Positions 1 to 8,863 of a stretch of 64,000 bases of DNA are shown here, in pieces. The notes under the pieces were generated by a model. The model did no database searches, had not been told where the DNA came from, and worked only from the letters and a program-made list of their open reading frames with translations. Numbering within the stretch: the stretch's first letter is position 1; every line of letters begins with the position of its first letter. The position numbers and the translations under genes are program-made. Where the stretch lies: positions 1-64,000 of the forward strand of contig NZ_FMYM01000002.1 of the NCBI RefSeq assembly GCF_900096965.1. Direction: 5' to 3'. Source of the DNA: Shouchella lonarensis (GTDB taxonomy: Bacteria > Bacillota > Bacilli > Bacillales > Bacillaceae_D).

Positions 1-121
1 GAGGGTCTTTTCTTTTTTGCCCAGTCTTTTGCACCCAATATTCCACAATGTGGAATATTACGTGTTTCAGTCCTCGAGAACTATTTTACACATACAAATC
101 TACTTAAAAAGAGGGATGCAC

Positions 122-1435
122 ATGGACCAATTACAAAATAAAAGTCTCCAAAGAAAAAAATGGCTCATGTATTTACTATTAATCGCGATTTTCATGCTCG
201 GATTTTTTGAAAGATTTGCGCCAGCGGTGTTTGCGGCTGATTTGATGGCGGAATTTCAGACGAGCGGTTCGATGCTAGGAACGATGACAGCGATGTATTT
301 TGTGACGTATACAGCCTTGCAAATTCCAGCAGGTGTGCTTGCGGATCGTGTCGGTCCAAGGGAAATTGTTGGGATTGGGGCGGTCATTGCTGGACTGGGA
401 TCGCTTATTTTTAGTTTTGCGCCTACATATGCGCTCGTGAGTATCGGGCGCTTACTCGTTGGGCTTGGTGGTGCAACGGTATTCATTGGGATTATGAAGT
501 TTAATGCAGAGTGGTTCGCAAAAGAAAGGTACGGATTGATTAGTGGGATCACGTTGTTACTTGGGAACTTAGGTGCCGCTTTAAGTGCTGGTCCACTCGC
601 TGTGTTGTTGAGTTATGCGACATGGCGGAATACCTTTTTCTTAACGGGATTGATTGCGATTACACTTGGAATCTTGATTTATGTTGTGGTGCGAAATTCT
701 CCGCAAGAGGTGGGGTTCAATCAAACTCAGGCAGTGTCGCGTAAAAAGAATCGGAACAGGTGGGATAAAGAGTTACGCAGTGTGTTTGCTGAAAAGTCGG
801 TTTGGCCGGTTTTAATTGCGAGTGTTGGAACGAATGCAGTGTTTTATGCGTTTGTTGGTTTATGGGGTGTGCCGCTATTAACCGATAGCTTTCAACTAAC
901 GATAAGAGAAGCTTCTTTGTATACAACGGCTGGGCTAGTCGGCTATGGGATTGCTTCTGTTGTAATTGGCTGGTGCTCTGATAAAGCAGGTGTGCGCAAA
1001 CCGTTTGTTGTGGTCAGCTCGGTGTTAGCATGTGTAGGCTGGTTAGGACTTCTTATTGCGCCTTGGCAATCTGGTTGGTCGGGCTTCTTGTTGTACACCA
1101 TTGTCGGGGTTTCGGCGGCGCAAATGGTTGTTTCTTTTGCTGTTGTGAAAGAAGCGGTGTCGCCGCTTGTGGCTGGTATGGCGCTTGCACTAGTGAATGC
1201 AGGTGTATTTTTAGCCGTTGGTGGTATTCAACCGTTATTTGGGTTGATCATGGATATGATGTCGGATGGGGCACAGGTTAGTGGTGTGAGCGTGTACACA
1301 TTTACACACTATCAATGGGGTCTCGGAATGATGTTTTTCATTAGTGCGGTGGGTATGATCGCCTCGATGTTTGTAAAAGAGACGTATTGTGGGAGAGAGA
1401 TAGAGATGGAGCAGAAGGAAGTGAATGAGGGGTGA
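122..1435 (+). CDS. MFS transporter, substrate unknown
   Basis: A 437-residue polytopic membrane protein of the major facilitator superfamily. It has about twelve hydrophobic segments in two halves. The loop after TM2 carries the MFS motif A-like stretch GVLADRVGPRE, and the equivalent loop in the second half reads GWCSDKAGVRKP. The frame is open upstream to position 17, but I place the start at 122 because GAGGG lies 7 bases before this ATG and there is no site before the earlier codons. It stands alone, followed by a decayed toxin locus. The substrate cannot be read from the sequence; the general shape is that of a sugar-acid, anion or drug carrier. Confidence 0.85.
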   Translation: MDQLQNKSLQRKKWLMYLLLIAIFMLGFFERFAPAVFAADLMAEFQTSGSMLGTMTAMYFVTYTALQIPAGVLADRVGPREIVGIGAVIAGLGSLIFSFAPTYALVSIGRLLVGLGGATVFIGIMKFNAEWFAKERYGLISGITLLLGNLGAALSAGPLAVLLSYATWRNTFFLTGLIAITLGILIYVVVRNSPQEVGFNQTQAVSRKKNRNRWDKELRSVFAEKSVWPVLIASVGTNAVFYAFVGLWGVPLLTDSFQLTIREASLYTTAGLVGYGIASVVIGWCSDKAGVRKPFVVVSSVLACVGWLGLLIAPWQSGWSGFLLYTIVGVSAAQMVVSFAVVKEAVSPLVAGMALALVNAGVFLAVGGIQPLFGLIMDMMSDGAQVSGVSVYTFTHYQWGLGMMFFISAVGMIASMFVKETYCGREIEMEQKEVNEG

Positions 1436-1533
1436 TTTTTTCAATCTGTCAAGTATGCTAGAATAGAAGCTATGATGGTGTCATGATCTACTTTCAGACG
1501 GCGTTATTAATTGGTATGTTCTGTAACCTATTA

Positions 1534-1640
1534 GTGTCCACGCTAATGTTAGTTGAGTCAATCGTTACTCTGCCTAAAAAAGCTGCCTCTTTTAATGGGA
1601 ACTTTGCTATCATAGACCGCGGGCGTGTAGACCCATAGTC
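1534..1640 (+). pseudogene. Decayed holin-like type I toxin locus
   Basis: This is a remnant of the same locus type found intact near 8.8 and 29.1 kb. GTG at 1534 begins a short frame whose start (..CGCTAATG..) matches the toxin start at 29156. After a deletion it matches the toxin end (AGTCAATCGTTACTCTG against TGTCAATGATTACTTTG). The following CTCTTTTAATGGGAAC and GACCGCGGGCGTGT correspond to CTCTTAAAGGGAGC and GACCGTGGGTGTTC in the 8.8-kb copy. No ribosome site remains and the hydrophobic middle is gone, so the toxin is dead. Confidence 0.6.
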
Positions 1641-1648
1641 TTCTTCAT

Positions 1649-2200
1649 TTGCTTACTGTTATTATAAATGGTGGGTTTAGTAGCATCAACGGGGATTTGA
1701 AAAATTATTTAGGTGAGCAGTATGGTGACATCACCCCAATTCGGTTAACAGGTGGATACACAAATGAAACCTTTTTATTAAAAGGAACGACACCTCTTTT
1801 AGTAGCGAAAGTATATAACTTAGACCATAAATCATCTCGTAATGAGATCAATTGTTTGAAAAGGACGCAGCGTATCAGTGCGGTTCCAAAAATGTACGAT
1901 TTGATTGAAAATAGTCCTTCACGCATAATGGTGATGGCGTATTGCAGTGGAACCAGCGGTCAAGTTATTTTAGATAGCGGGGACATAGAGACAACAAAAC
2001 AAATATACAAACGTTTAGGGGAGGCGCTTGCTAGAAAAGTTCATGCAATCAAGTATAATGGCGATGCTTTTGGAATTAAGGAGTGTGAGGTGCATTGCTT
2101 AAACGACCACCTACTTCTCCAAGGGGCAACAAGAATATCCTGTAGTGATTTGGGTAAGACGGTTTCAAACAACATAGCTCCATTTCGATATTTTTTGTAA
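1649..2200 (+). pseudogene. Truncated phosphotransferase (APH/choline-kinase-like)
   Basis: The frame encodes about 183 residues resembling the N-terminal lobe of aminoglycoside/choline phosphotransferases. It has a glycine-rich turn (RLTGGYTNETFLLK), a lysine-containing strand (LLVAKVYN) and a following E helix (SSRNEINCL). Family members are usually about 250-330 residues and carry a catalytic HxDxxxxN loop. Here the protein ends before any such loop, so the C-terminal kinase lobe is missing. No good ribosome site precedes it, and its first codons overlap the antisense promoter of the decayed toxin locus, so the true start is unclear. I read it as a broken gene. Confidence 0.6.
1661..1689 (-). 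promoter_or_regulatory. Candidate antisense (antitoxin) promoter of the decayed locus
   Basis: On the minus strand the sequence reads TTGATG, 17 bases, then a perfect TATAAT. It points into the decayed toxin remnant, in the same relative place as the antisense promoters of the two intact copies. An orphan antitoxin RNA could still be made. Confidence 0.5.
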
Positions 2201-2252
2201 GTGCAGTTGATAAAAAGTAAATTATACATAAAATTAGAAATGAGGCGGGAAA

Positions 2253-3491
2253 ATGAATCATTCATTATGGTCGCTTCCTCACTTTCGGAAGTTATGGCTT
2301 TCGCAAAATTTAAATGTATTATCAAGTATTTTGCTGCAAGTTGTGGTCATGATCGAAGTTTACAAGAGGACCAATTCTATTTTTGGTTCTTCTGTTGTGT
2401 TGGCGACGATATCTTTGGGGCTTTTTCTTGGTGGTATCGTGGCTTCTAATCATATTGATCGTTTTCCGTTAAAGAAAGTGATGCAGGTTTGCGGTTGGAT
2501 GAGAGCGGTGTTAGTGATAATCATCGGAGGTGTTTTGTTCATCGATTCTCCAGTCATGTTGGTGGTCTTATACGTAATTTTATTTGCGTATTCATTTGTG
2601 AATGCTTGGTATCAACCAGCGCGGTTTGCGATGTTGCCATTGATCATTGAAAAAGGTCAGTACATGCAAGCAAATGGGACGCTTGTTCTTGCTAGGCAAA
2701 TATTGATGACGGCCGGCTGGGGATTAGGGGGCTTTATCGCAATGTATGTCCCTTTGACCGTCACAATGGTGAGCATTGCCCTTTTTTATGTTATTTCAAG
2801 TGTTGTGATTGGTTCCATCAATGTCAATGAAGATGCTCATGTTCGTGGAGGAAAGCGAAAAGGATCTAACTGGGCGTTTGTGTTAAAAAATCCGATTGTA
2901 CGCGCGATTACGATCATGGATGCTGCTGAAGCGTTAGCCAATGCCATTTGGACATCTGCTTTGCTTCTCGCTTTTACAACGTCTGTGCTCATGGTTGGTG
3001 AGGCGTGGTGGGGTTTTTTAAATGCGGGTTATTTTGTGGGAGCGATTTTAGGCGGATTAATTGTCACGCTTGAGGCAAAGCGATTTTCTACAAATATCGG
3101 GGTGATGATTGGGTTAGGTGGTATTTCAATGGGGATATTCACCATTTTGTTTTCTTTAAATACGATACCACTTTTAGCTGTTGTGATGTGTATTTTAATG
3201 GGACCGATGTATCAAGTACGTGATGTCTGCCAAGTAACGGTATTGCAACATGCTATTCCGGCCGAAAAAAGAGCGAGCGTGATGGCGACAAGAAGTGCTA
3301 TTTTAACGCCGTGGAATGGCATAGCGGTTTTAATCATGGGTTTTTTAGCAGATGTGGTAAAGGTTCAATTTGTCTTTTTGTTTGCAGGTGGGTTATACGT
3401 TGGTGTCGCGTTGCTGGCTTTTTTGATTAAGTCGTTAAGGAAATACAAGATGAATCATGAGCAAAATGAAGAAATTCAGGAAAGTAGTTAA
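2253..3491 (+). CDS. MFS transporter (MFS_3-like drug/siderophore exporter type)
   Basis: A 412-residue membrane protein with about twelve transmembrane segments. Its opening (SLWSLPHFRKLWLSQNLNVL) is the usual start of the MFS_3 group that contains macrolide-type and enterobactin-type exporters. The loop NHIDRFPLKKVM takes the place of motif A. GAGGCGGG lies just before the ATG at 2253. The gene follows the broken phosphotransferase by about 50 bases. The pair could once have been a small resistance module, but that is inference. The substrate is unknown. Confidence 0.8.
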   Translation: MNHSLWSLPHFRKLWLSQNLNVLSSILLQVVVMIEVYKRTNSIFGSSVVLATISLGLFLGGIVASNHIDRFPLKKVMQVCGWMRAVLVIIIGGVLFIDSPVMLVVLYVILFAYSFVNAWYQPARFAMLPLIIEKGQYMQANGTLVLARQILMTAGWGLGGFIAMYVPLTVTMVSIALFYVISSVVIGSINVNEDAHVRGGKRKGSNWAFVLKNPIVRAITIMDAAEALANAIWTSALLLAFTTSVLMVGEAWWGFLNAGYFVGAILGGLIVTLEAKRFSTNIGVMIGLGGISMGIFTILFSLNTIPLLAVVMCILMGPMYQVRDVCQVTVLQHAIPAEKRASVMATRSAILTPWNGIAVLIMGFLADVVKVQFVFLFAGGLYVGVALLAFLIKSLRKYKMNHEQNEEIQESS

Positions 3492-3761
3492 AAAGTCACC
3501 CCCAGCTAGGAGTCTATCCGATGGGGTAAGGTGATCGTCTACTTACGGATTGAAATCTTCCAGTCAAAAGGAAACAAAGCTAGCGCTTAATCCATCTTGC
3601 TTTCATGCAAGAGCGGGTTATTTTCGCGATTTTAAAGCGGATTTGATGAGGTGAAAGAGGTATATGAAAATATCATCGAACGTTGCTATACAAACTTATC
3701 TCAATATGACAAAGTCGAAATATATTGTCATCTTCATGGTGACTCAAAGGGGGATGTATGA
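3492..3761 (+). other. Gene-poor gap with a possible coding remnant
   Basis: No convincing gene is present. A frame from about 3633 to 3758 could encode EVKEVYENIIERCYTNLSQ and a short continuation ending at TGA just before the Nudix start. It looks like natural protein sequence and may be the C-terminal stub of a lost gene. A small hairpin (CTTGC/GCAAG) lies near 3600. Confidence 0.3.
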
Positions 3762-4235
3762 ATGAAAACGCGACGTTCATCACGTGCATTGCTTATAAAT
3801 GAACGAAATGAAGTGTTACTCTTTAAATTCACACCTGAATATTTGAAGAGTAAACAGGCACTGTGGGTCACGCCTGGTGGCGGGGTAGAGGGGAGCGAGA
3901 GTGACGAACAAACGTTAAAAAGAGAACTCATGGAAGAGACGAATACGATTTTTGACCATGTCGGTCCATTTTTAGGTGTACGAGAACTCGTCATTTCAGA
4001 TACCGAAGAGCCTTTTCTTAGTTACGAAAAATACTATTTAGTCAGATGTAACCGTTTAAATGCTTCATTTGAGCGCTTATCGACAGAAGAAGCGGCGTCT
4101 ATGATAGATGTGAAATGGTGGACGTATGAGGAGTTGAAAGCAACAAAAGAGCTGATTGCACCACCGGATTTAGTGAATGTGTTAGAACGTGTATTGAGAG
4201 AAGACTTCTCGTTTGTGCCGTATCAGTTTGCTTAG
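3762..4235 (+). CDS. Nudix hydrolase
   Basis: A 157-residue Nudix protein. The Nudix box is complete: GGGVEGSESDEQTLKRELME followed by ET, fitting Gx5Ex7REUxEExGU apart from the last positions. Such enzymes hydrolyse a nucleoside diphosphate linked to another moiety, using Mg2+ held by the box glutamates. The start at 3762 has AAAGGGGGATG upstream. The MATE gene follows directly, so the two may be co-transcribed. The substrate is not predictable; the sequence resembles ADP-sugar or mutator-type Nudix enzymes only in a general way. Confidence 0.85.
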   Translation: MKTRRSSRALLINERNEVLLFKFTPEYLKSKQALWVTPGGGVEGSESDEQTLKRELMEETNTIFDHVGPFLGVRELVISDTEEPFLSYEKYYLVRCNRLNASFERLSTEEAASMIDVKWWTYEELKATKELIAPPDLVNVLERVLREDFSFVPYQFA

Positions 4236-4256
4236 TTGATAGAGAGGATGAGGGCG

Positions 4257-5615
4257 ATGGCAAGGAAGTTAGATTTTGTTCGTGATCCGATTACTCGATT
4301 AATCGTAAGAACAAGTTTACCAATGTTATTAGGGACCATGGTGTCGATGGCAGTGATGGTGGCAAATGTGTTTTTTATGGGAAATGTGAGTGCGGAGGCA
4401 ATTTATATTCGTAGTTTGTACACACCACTCGCTTTTTTGACAATTGCGATAGCAGAAGGATTTGCCATTAGCAGCCAAGTGATGATTGCGCGTTTTAAAG
4501 GGGCACAAAATGATGTCGCGATTCGAAAGTGTGTCACGCATTTTGTCACGCTTGTGCTCGTTGCGATGCTCATTTTAGTCATAACCATTTATATTTCTGC
4601 GCCACTTATTGCGAATTTCTTTGGTTTGCAAGCGGATGTAAAAGCAATGTTTATGTCGTTTTTACGGGTCATGTTTTTGACTAATATACTTGTGACATTC
4701 ACAGTCGTTTTATTTGCGATGTTGCGAGGTTATGGTCATGTGAAACAAGCGGTCATACTGAGTGTCGGGTATGCGCTACTAAATGTCAGTTTGGTGTTCT
4801 TGTTTTCTGTTTATTGGCACCAAGCGTTGTTATCAATTGTGTATGCAAATGCGATTAGTTCTCTTTGTGCTGGTGTGGCTGCCTATTTCTTGTTGTTTAA
4901 GCAGAAAATCGTTCAATTACGTTTTGCGCACTTGCGAGAAATGAAGTCAACATTGGCTATGGTGGGGCGTGTCGGTATTCCTGTGTCGCTGTCTTATCTC
5001 GTATTATTTATAAGTACATTTTTATTTGCAAAAATTGCTGTCCCTTTCGGTGAAGCGGCGGTGACGGGATTTAAAGTAGCATGGAACATCCAAGTGTTTA
5101 TCATTGTCCCTGCGCTCGCCATTGGTGGAGCGATCGGGATTATTATGAATCACAACATTGGTGCAGGGAAGCCATTTCTGCCACGGGTGTTTACGACATT
5201 TAAAACAGGGGTTTTGTTGACGTGTTTATTTTATCTTGTGTTCTCGTTTGTGATGTTGTTCTTCAATGAAACGCTGGCAAGGTGGATGTTAGCTGAATAT
5301 GCTGAAGCCGTTCCTTATGCAGTGGATTATTTAAATATCGTCGCACCGACATATATGTTAATGGGTGCAATTCTAATGACGACATCGGTGTTGGAGCAAA
5401 TTAATAGAGGATTTATGGCGTTGTGGATGAACGCGGCGTATTTTGCGACGATTATTGTGGTCAGTTGGGTGTTGACTGCGCAATTAGGGTTGCTTTCCTA
5501 CTTTTATTGGACAACATTTTTTGCAAATATTGCTGGAGTGTCCGGGGTGATTTTCGTATTTGTTTTCTTGCGTCGGTCATATGGGAAAGTAACGCAAGTC
5601 GATCAAGCGGTGTGA
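4257..5615 (+). CDS. MATE-family multidrug/cation antiporter
   Basis: A membrane protein of about 452 residues with twelve hydrophobic segments in two similar halves, as expected for the MATE (multidrug and toxin extrusion) family. It opens with DPITRLIVRTSLPMLLGTM, the typical N-terminal amphipathic stretch plus TM1. MATE proteins export cationic drugs in exchange for Na+ or H+. The frame is open from 4236. I prefer the ATG at 4257 because AGAGAGG lies 9 bases upstream, although ATG 4248 is possible. It follows the Nudix gene with almost no gap. Confidence 0.85.
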   Translation: MARKLDFVRDPITRLIVRTSLPMLLGTMVSMAVMVANVFFMGNVSAEAIYIRSLYTPLAFLTIAIAEGFAISSQVMIARFKGAQNDVAIRKCVTHFVTLVLVAMLILVITIYISAPLIANFFGLQADVKAMFMSFLRVMFLTNILVTFTVVLFAMLRGYGHVKQAVILSVGYALLNVSLVFLFSVYWHQALLSIVYANAISSLCAGVAAYFLLFKQKIVQLRFAHLREMKSTLAMVGRVGIPVSLSYLVLFISTFLFAKIAVPFGEAAVTGFKVAWNIQVFIIVPALAIGGAIGIIMNHNIGAGKPFLPRVFTTFKTGVLLTCLFYLVFSFVMLFFNETLARWMLAEYAEAVPYAVDYLNIVAPTYMLMGAILMTTSVLEQINRGFMALWMNAAYFATIIVVSWVLTAQLGLLSYFYWTTFFANIAGVSGVIFVFVFLRRSYGKVTQVDQAV

Positions 5616-5665
5616 GGGGGAAAGGTGGCGAGAAATTTTACTAAAGGGAATGATATTTTTCATAC

Positions 5666-5692
5666 GGTATATGGTATATGGTATATGGTATA
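5666..5692. repeat. Tandem heptamer GGTATAT, almost four copies
   Basis: The heptamer GGTATAT is repeated 3.9 times head to tail in the short gap between the MATE gene and the OsmC gene, about 60 bases before the OsmC start. Slippage here would change promoter or leader spacing. Confidence 0.85.
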
Positions 5693-5750
5693 AGAGAACT
5701 ATTGGAAGAATGCGAGAAAAATGTTAACTAGTGAGAGAGGGAGTGAAGGA

Positions 5751-6197
5751 ATGAAACATGTTGTTGAATACGAGGGCAATTGGCATGGAGGTTTGAAAGG
5801 GGAAGGGTTGTTCCAGGCAGGAGGACTCAAGCATGATATATCTGTACCTGCAGAAATGAACGGAAAAGGTGTAGGGACAAATCCAGAGGAATTGTTACTT
5901 GCGGCTGCGAGCAATTGTTACTTAATCACACTTGCGATCTCATTGCAGATGAAAGCAATCGAGGTGACGCGGATTGAATTGAAGTCAGAAGCGACCGTTT
6001 CCATTGGGGAAAATGGTCCGACCTTGGATGCCGTGACGCACCGGCCGGAAGTCATTGTAACGGAAAAGAGACACGCTGATCATAAAGAGGCCATTCTTTC
6101 TTGCATGCAAGCAGCAGAGCGGAGTTGTATGGTTTCGCGTGCGCTGGCTGGAAATGTGACTGTAAAAGCGGAAGGGTGCGTTAGGATAGGTGTGTAG
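5751..6197 (+). CDS. OsmC/Ohr-family peroxiredoxin
   Basis: A protein of about 148 residues of the OsmC/Ohr family, which reduces organic hydroperoxides using two cysteines. The peroxidatic cysteine lies in AAASNCYL (residue about 56), and the second conserved cysteine is in AAERSCMVSRAL (about 126). The glycine-rich N-terminal beta strands are present. The frame opens at 5721, but the ATG at 5751 has GGGAGTGAAGG just upstream and gives the normal family length. Expression may be peroxide-induced, as in relatives; I saw no OhrR gene nearby. Confidence 0.85.
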   Translation: MKHVVEYEGNWHGGLKGEGLFQAGGLKHDISVPAEMNGKGVGTNPEELLLAAASNCYLITLAISLQMKAIEVTRIELKSEATVSIGENGPTLDAVTHRPEVIVTEKRHADHKEAILSCMQAAERSCMVSRALAGNVTVKAEGCVRIGV

Positions 6198-6221
6198 GGC
6201 GTAGAAGATGCGGTGTAGTAT

Positions 6222-7100
6222 ATGAAAAACTATCAATACATTTACGATTACAAAGATCATCAAGTTTATAGAGAGAGCTTCAATGAACTTGCTGAGAAAA
6301 CATTCGGAATCAATTTTCACCTATGGTATGAAAAAGGATGTTGGAATGATCGTTATATTTGTCATTCTTACGTCGACGGTGATCGCGTTGTCGCCAATGT
6401 GTCGGTTAATAAAATGACCGTGGTGCGTGCCGGAAAGGAATACCGAGCATTACAGATAGGGACGGTCATGACACATCCAGACTATCGGAATCAAGGCTTA
6501 TCCAAAGCCTTAATGAAGAAAATTGATGATAGGTATGAGGGTCAGTATGACTTCATGTATTTGTTTGCAAATGATGATGTCCTTGATTTTTATCCGAAGT
6601 TTGGATTTACACGTATGCACGAGAGAAACGATGTGTTGGATGTGCGGAATTGGGAGAAGCAGCCAACCGCGCAGGTTCGCAAATTGGACCCAGAAGATCG
6701 AAAAGACTTTGCGCTCTTGCAAACATTTGCTGAGGAAAGAGTGCCCGTGTCTTCGGAATGTGGGATAAAGGATGGTCAACATCTATTGATGTTTCATTTT
6801 CTCCTTGGGTTTCCTGAGTCAATCTATTTGATCGAGGAAGAAGAAATAATTGTATTATATGATGAAGTGGAAGGAACATTACATTTGTATGATGTGATCA
6901 GTAGACAGCGTGTTGATTTGAAGAAAATGTTGCCGATGATCATTTCGCCTCATACAAAAGAGATTGTCTTTCACTTTGTCCCTGATTATCTGGAGAGAGG
7001 GCTAGTAGAGAAAGAAACAGATGGAGATGCGTTATTTGTGCGCTCATCAGTACCATTTGCGACAACTAAGTTACTGTTTCCAGTGACATCACATGCGTAA
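6222..7100 (+). CDS. GNAT-family N-acetyltransferase
   Basis: A 292-residue protein with an N-terminal GNAT fold. The acetyl-CoA pyrophosphate loop is seen in VMTHPDYRNQGLSKALM (about residues 84-101), the usual Q/RxxGxG/A region. It is followed by FANDDVLDFYPKFGF, a standard GNAT beta-6/alpha-4 element. The C-terminal 150 residues form a second domain that I do not recognise. Acceptor substrate unknown. The ribosome site is weak. The methyltransferase gene follows closely and may be in the same transcript. Confidence 0.8.
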   Translation: MKNYQYIYDYKDHQVYRESFNELAEKTFGINFHLWYEKGCWNDRYICHSYVDGDRVVANVSVNKMTVVRAGKEYRALQIGTVMTHPDYRNQGLSKALMKKIDDRYEGQYDFMYLFANDDVLDFYPKFGFTRMHERNDVLDVRNWEKQPTAQVRKLDPEDRKDFALLQTFAEERVPVSSECGIKDGQHLLMFHFLLGFPESIYLIEEEEIIVLYDEVEGTLHLYDVISRQRVDLKKMLPMIISPHTKEIVFHFVPDYLERGLVEKETDGDALFVRSSVPFATTKLLFPVTSHA

Positions 7101-7132
7101 AGATGAATGAGAGGTTTAAAAAGGTGAACAAT

Positions 7133-7900
7133 ATGAATGATAATCTACAAGAATACGAAAATCCGATTGAATACGATAAAGAAAATGACGTTCATACTGC
7201 GGACATCCCGCTCATTGCGTCGTGGGCAAAAAAAGTGACAGGACCCATCATTGACCTAGCTTGTGGCACGGGTCGGGTCACAATCCCGTTAGCTCAAGCA
7301 GGTCATCAGATGGTCGGCATTGATATTCACGCTGGCATGCTAGCAAGAGCGCGTGAAAAAGCAGCACATGCCAATGTAGACATTCCTTTCTATGAACAAC
7401 ACTGCACTGCATTGCAGTTGGAGGGAATGGAACAAAGTGCGCTCGTGTATATGGTCGGCAACTCGTTCCAACACTTTTTAACAAATGAAGCCCAAGATGC
7501 GTTACTTGCTGGGGTATCACGTTTGTTAAAAGAAGGTGGGCTGTTTATTTTTGACACACGTTTTCCGAGTGCAGAAGAATTGCTAGAAGAAGAGCACGAG
7601 GCGTATTGGCGTAGTTACGAAGATGAACAAGGACAAGTCATTGATGTGTTCACATCGGCGACTTATGATCCAGTGAGTCAAGTACAGAAGAATGTAACGG
7701 TGAGACGGAGAAAGAAAGACAATACTGTGGTCAATCAGTCAAAGATTGATTTGCGGTATGTGTACCCACAAGAAATGTTACGCTTATTTTCGGCACATCA
7801 ATTTAAAGTTGTTGCCTCGTATCAAGACTGGCAAGGACACCCGCTGAGAGAGGATGCACAGGATATGGTGTATGTAGTGCAAAAGGAGACGGGAATGTAA
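7133..7900 (+). CDS. Class I SAM-dependent methyltransferase
   Basis: About 255 residues. Motif I of Rossmann-fold methyltransferases, IDLACGTGRVTIPLA, lies near residue 40. The acidic end of beta 2 (VGIDIHAGMLARARE) and the motif-IV-like region (LVYMVGNSFQHF) follow, then the post-I helix after VSRLLKEGGLFIFDTRFP. The frame starts at 7103, but the ATG at 7133 has AAAAAGGTGA five bases upstream and starts where relatives usually start. The methyl acceptor cannot be told from sequence. Confidence 0.85.
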   Translation: MNDNLQEYENPIEYDKENDVHTADIPLIASWAKKVTGPIIDLACGTGRVTIPLAQAGHQMVGIDIHAGMLARAREKAAHANVDIPFYEQHCTALQLEGMEQSALVYMVGNSFQHFLTNEAQDALLAGVSRLLKEGGLFIFDTRFPSAEELLEEEHEAYWRSYEDEQGQVIDVFTSATYDPVSQVQKNVTVRRRKKDNTVVNQSKIDLRYVYPQEMLRLFSAHQFKVVASYQDWQGHPLREDAQDMVYVVQKETGM

Positions 7901-8017
7901 AAAGCTCCTTTATTTCCGGGCTTTGCCATATATTTAAGCATTGATATTAGCACCGCCTTGTTTGTTCATAATATACTAGAAAAAATCATTGCGACAACAG
8001 GAGGGGAGAAGCTGTCC

Positions 8018-8203
8018 ATGGATAAAAAGACGATTGCAGGTACTATATTAATGATGTTTCTAATAGATCATTTTATCGGAGATTACTTTCCAGGCTATAA
8101 AGATTACTTTATTGGGAGAGTTGTTTTACTTATTATTGCGGTGCTCCTAGTATTTCTCTACCTTAAGAAAGACAAGGAGGATGAGGCGGCTGACCGCTCA
8201 TAA
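8018..8203 (+). CDS. Small membrane protein, unknown function
   Basis: A 61-residue protein with two predicted membrane segments: TIAGTILMMFLIDHF near the N-terminus and VVLLIIAVLLVFLYL near the C-terminus, followed by a charged tail KKDKEDEAADRS. GGAGGGGAG before the ATG at 8018 sets the start. I recognise no family. Its last six bases overlap the end of the convergent TrmO gene. Confidence 0.65.
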   Translation: MDKKTIAGTILMMFLIDHFIGDYFPGYKDYFIGRVVLLIIAVLLVFLYLKKDKEDEAADRS

Positions 8204-8668
8204 CTTGTCTACAAAATAATCCCGCATTAATTCCGTGATCCATTCCGGTTGCGTTGTTTCTTCGCGTGGGGCAAATTCTTTTACGTATGGTTTGATATCT
8301 AATATAGGCGTCCCATCGACGGCATCTAAGCCACGGACGTACACATTTCTCCCTTCTACCGAAAGCAATTGACAGGTCGTCGCACCAAGCTGGTTGGGCC
8401 GATTTTTCGCGCGTTGGGCAAAGATGCCGACTTTTGGCCAGGCAGTGTTGCCACGTGGATGGCGGGCGCTAGTCGTAATGGTGCTGACTTTGTGCATGTA
8501 AAAGAGAACATCGATGTGTGAGAAAGTTTCGAGTCCAACAAGTGTATCTGGGTGAAGGTTGTCGCACAATGTAATGCAACTGTCAACAGCGCCCCATTCA
8601 TCATCGGTGAGTGCTTTTCGCGGAGAGGAGATGTAGCCGATTGGTTGTAAAGTGATGTTTTTGTTCAT
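8198..8668 (-). CDS. TrmO-like tRNA methyltransferase (TsaA/YaeB family)
   Basis: A 156-residue protein of the TsaA/YaeB beta-barrel family, whose studied member TrmO uses SAM to N6-methylate t6A37 in threonine tRNA. Typical features are the opening LQPIGYISSPR, the middle AQRAKNRPNQLG (a version of the FATRSPxRPNxIG motif) and LDAVDGTPILDIKPY, a family hallmark. It is shorter than E. coli TrmO (about 235 residues), in line with many Firmicute members. It reads toward the small membrane protein gene and overlaps it by 6 bases. Confidence 0.8.
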   Translation of the reverse strand: MNKNITLQPIGYISSPRKALTDDEWGAVDSCITLCDNLHPDTLVGLETFSHIDVLFYMHKVSTITTSARHPRGNTAWPKVGIFAQRAKNRPNQLGATTCQLLSVEGRNVYVRGLDAVDGTPILDIKPYVKEFAPREETTQPEWITELMRDYFVDKL

Positions 8669-8769
8669 AGTGTTTGTCTCCTTGTATTTTTTTACTTACC
8701 GTCATAGATCAAGCCAATGTGCTATGTTGAGATGTGAAATAGAGATAACACTATCTAATCATGATAGCG

Positions 8770-8799
8770 TTGTCAAAAATAGTTTCATCATGTTATACT
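8770..8799 (+). promoter_or_regulatory. Promoter of toxin locus 1
   Basis: TTGTCA, 18 bases, TATACT. Transcription would start near 8806 and give a toxin mRNA of about 285 bases ending at the hairpin 9057-9090. Confidence 0.7.
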
Positions 8800-8841
8800 G
8801 ACGGTGCAATAGCATATGGGTTTTTAAGGGTGGCGGCAATC

Positions 8842-8855
8842 CCTCCGAAAGGAGG
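8842..8855 (+). promoter_or_regulatory. Hairpin that hides the toxin ribosome site (locus 1)
   Basis: CCTCC-GAAA-GGAGG: a five-base-pair stem closed by a GNRA tetraloop. Its right arm is the Shine-Dalgarno sequence of the toxin, so folding would block translation. Confidence 0.7.
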
Positions 8856-8863
8856 TGAGTGCT

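Noticed and set aside
1494-1613. Minus-strand 39-codon frame that looks vaguely transposase-like (IDSTNISVDTNRLQ)
   Set aside because: The same DNA aligns better to the holin-like toxin locus remnant on the plus strand; no terminal repeats or other transposase parts are present.
3633-3758. Short frame EVKEVYENIIERCYTNLSQ... before the Nudix gene
   Set aside because: No convincing start or ribosome site; kept only as a possible coding remnant in the gap entry.
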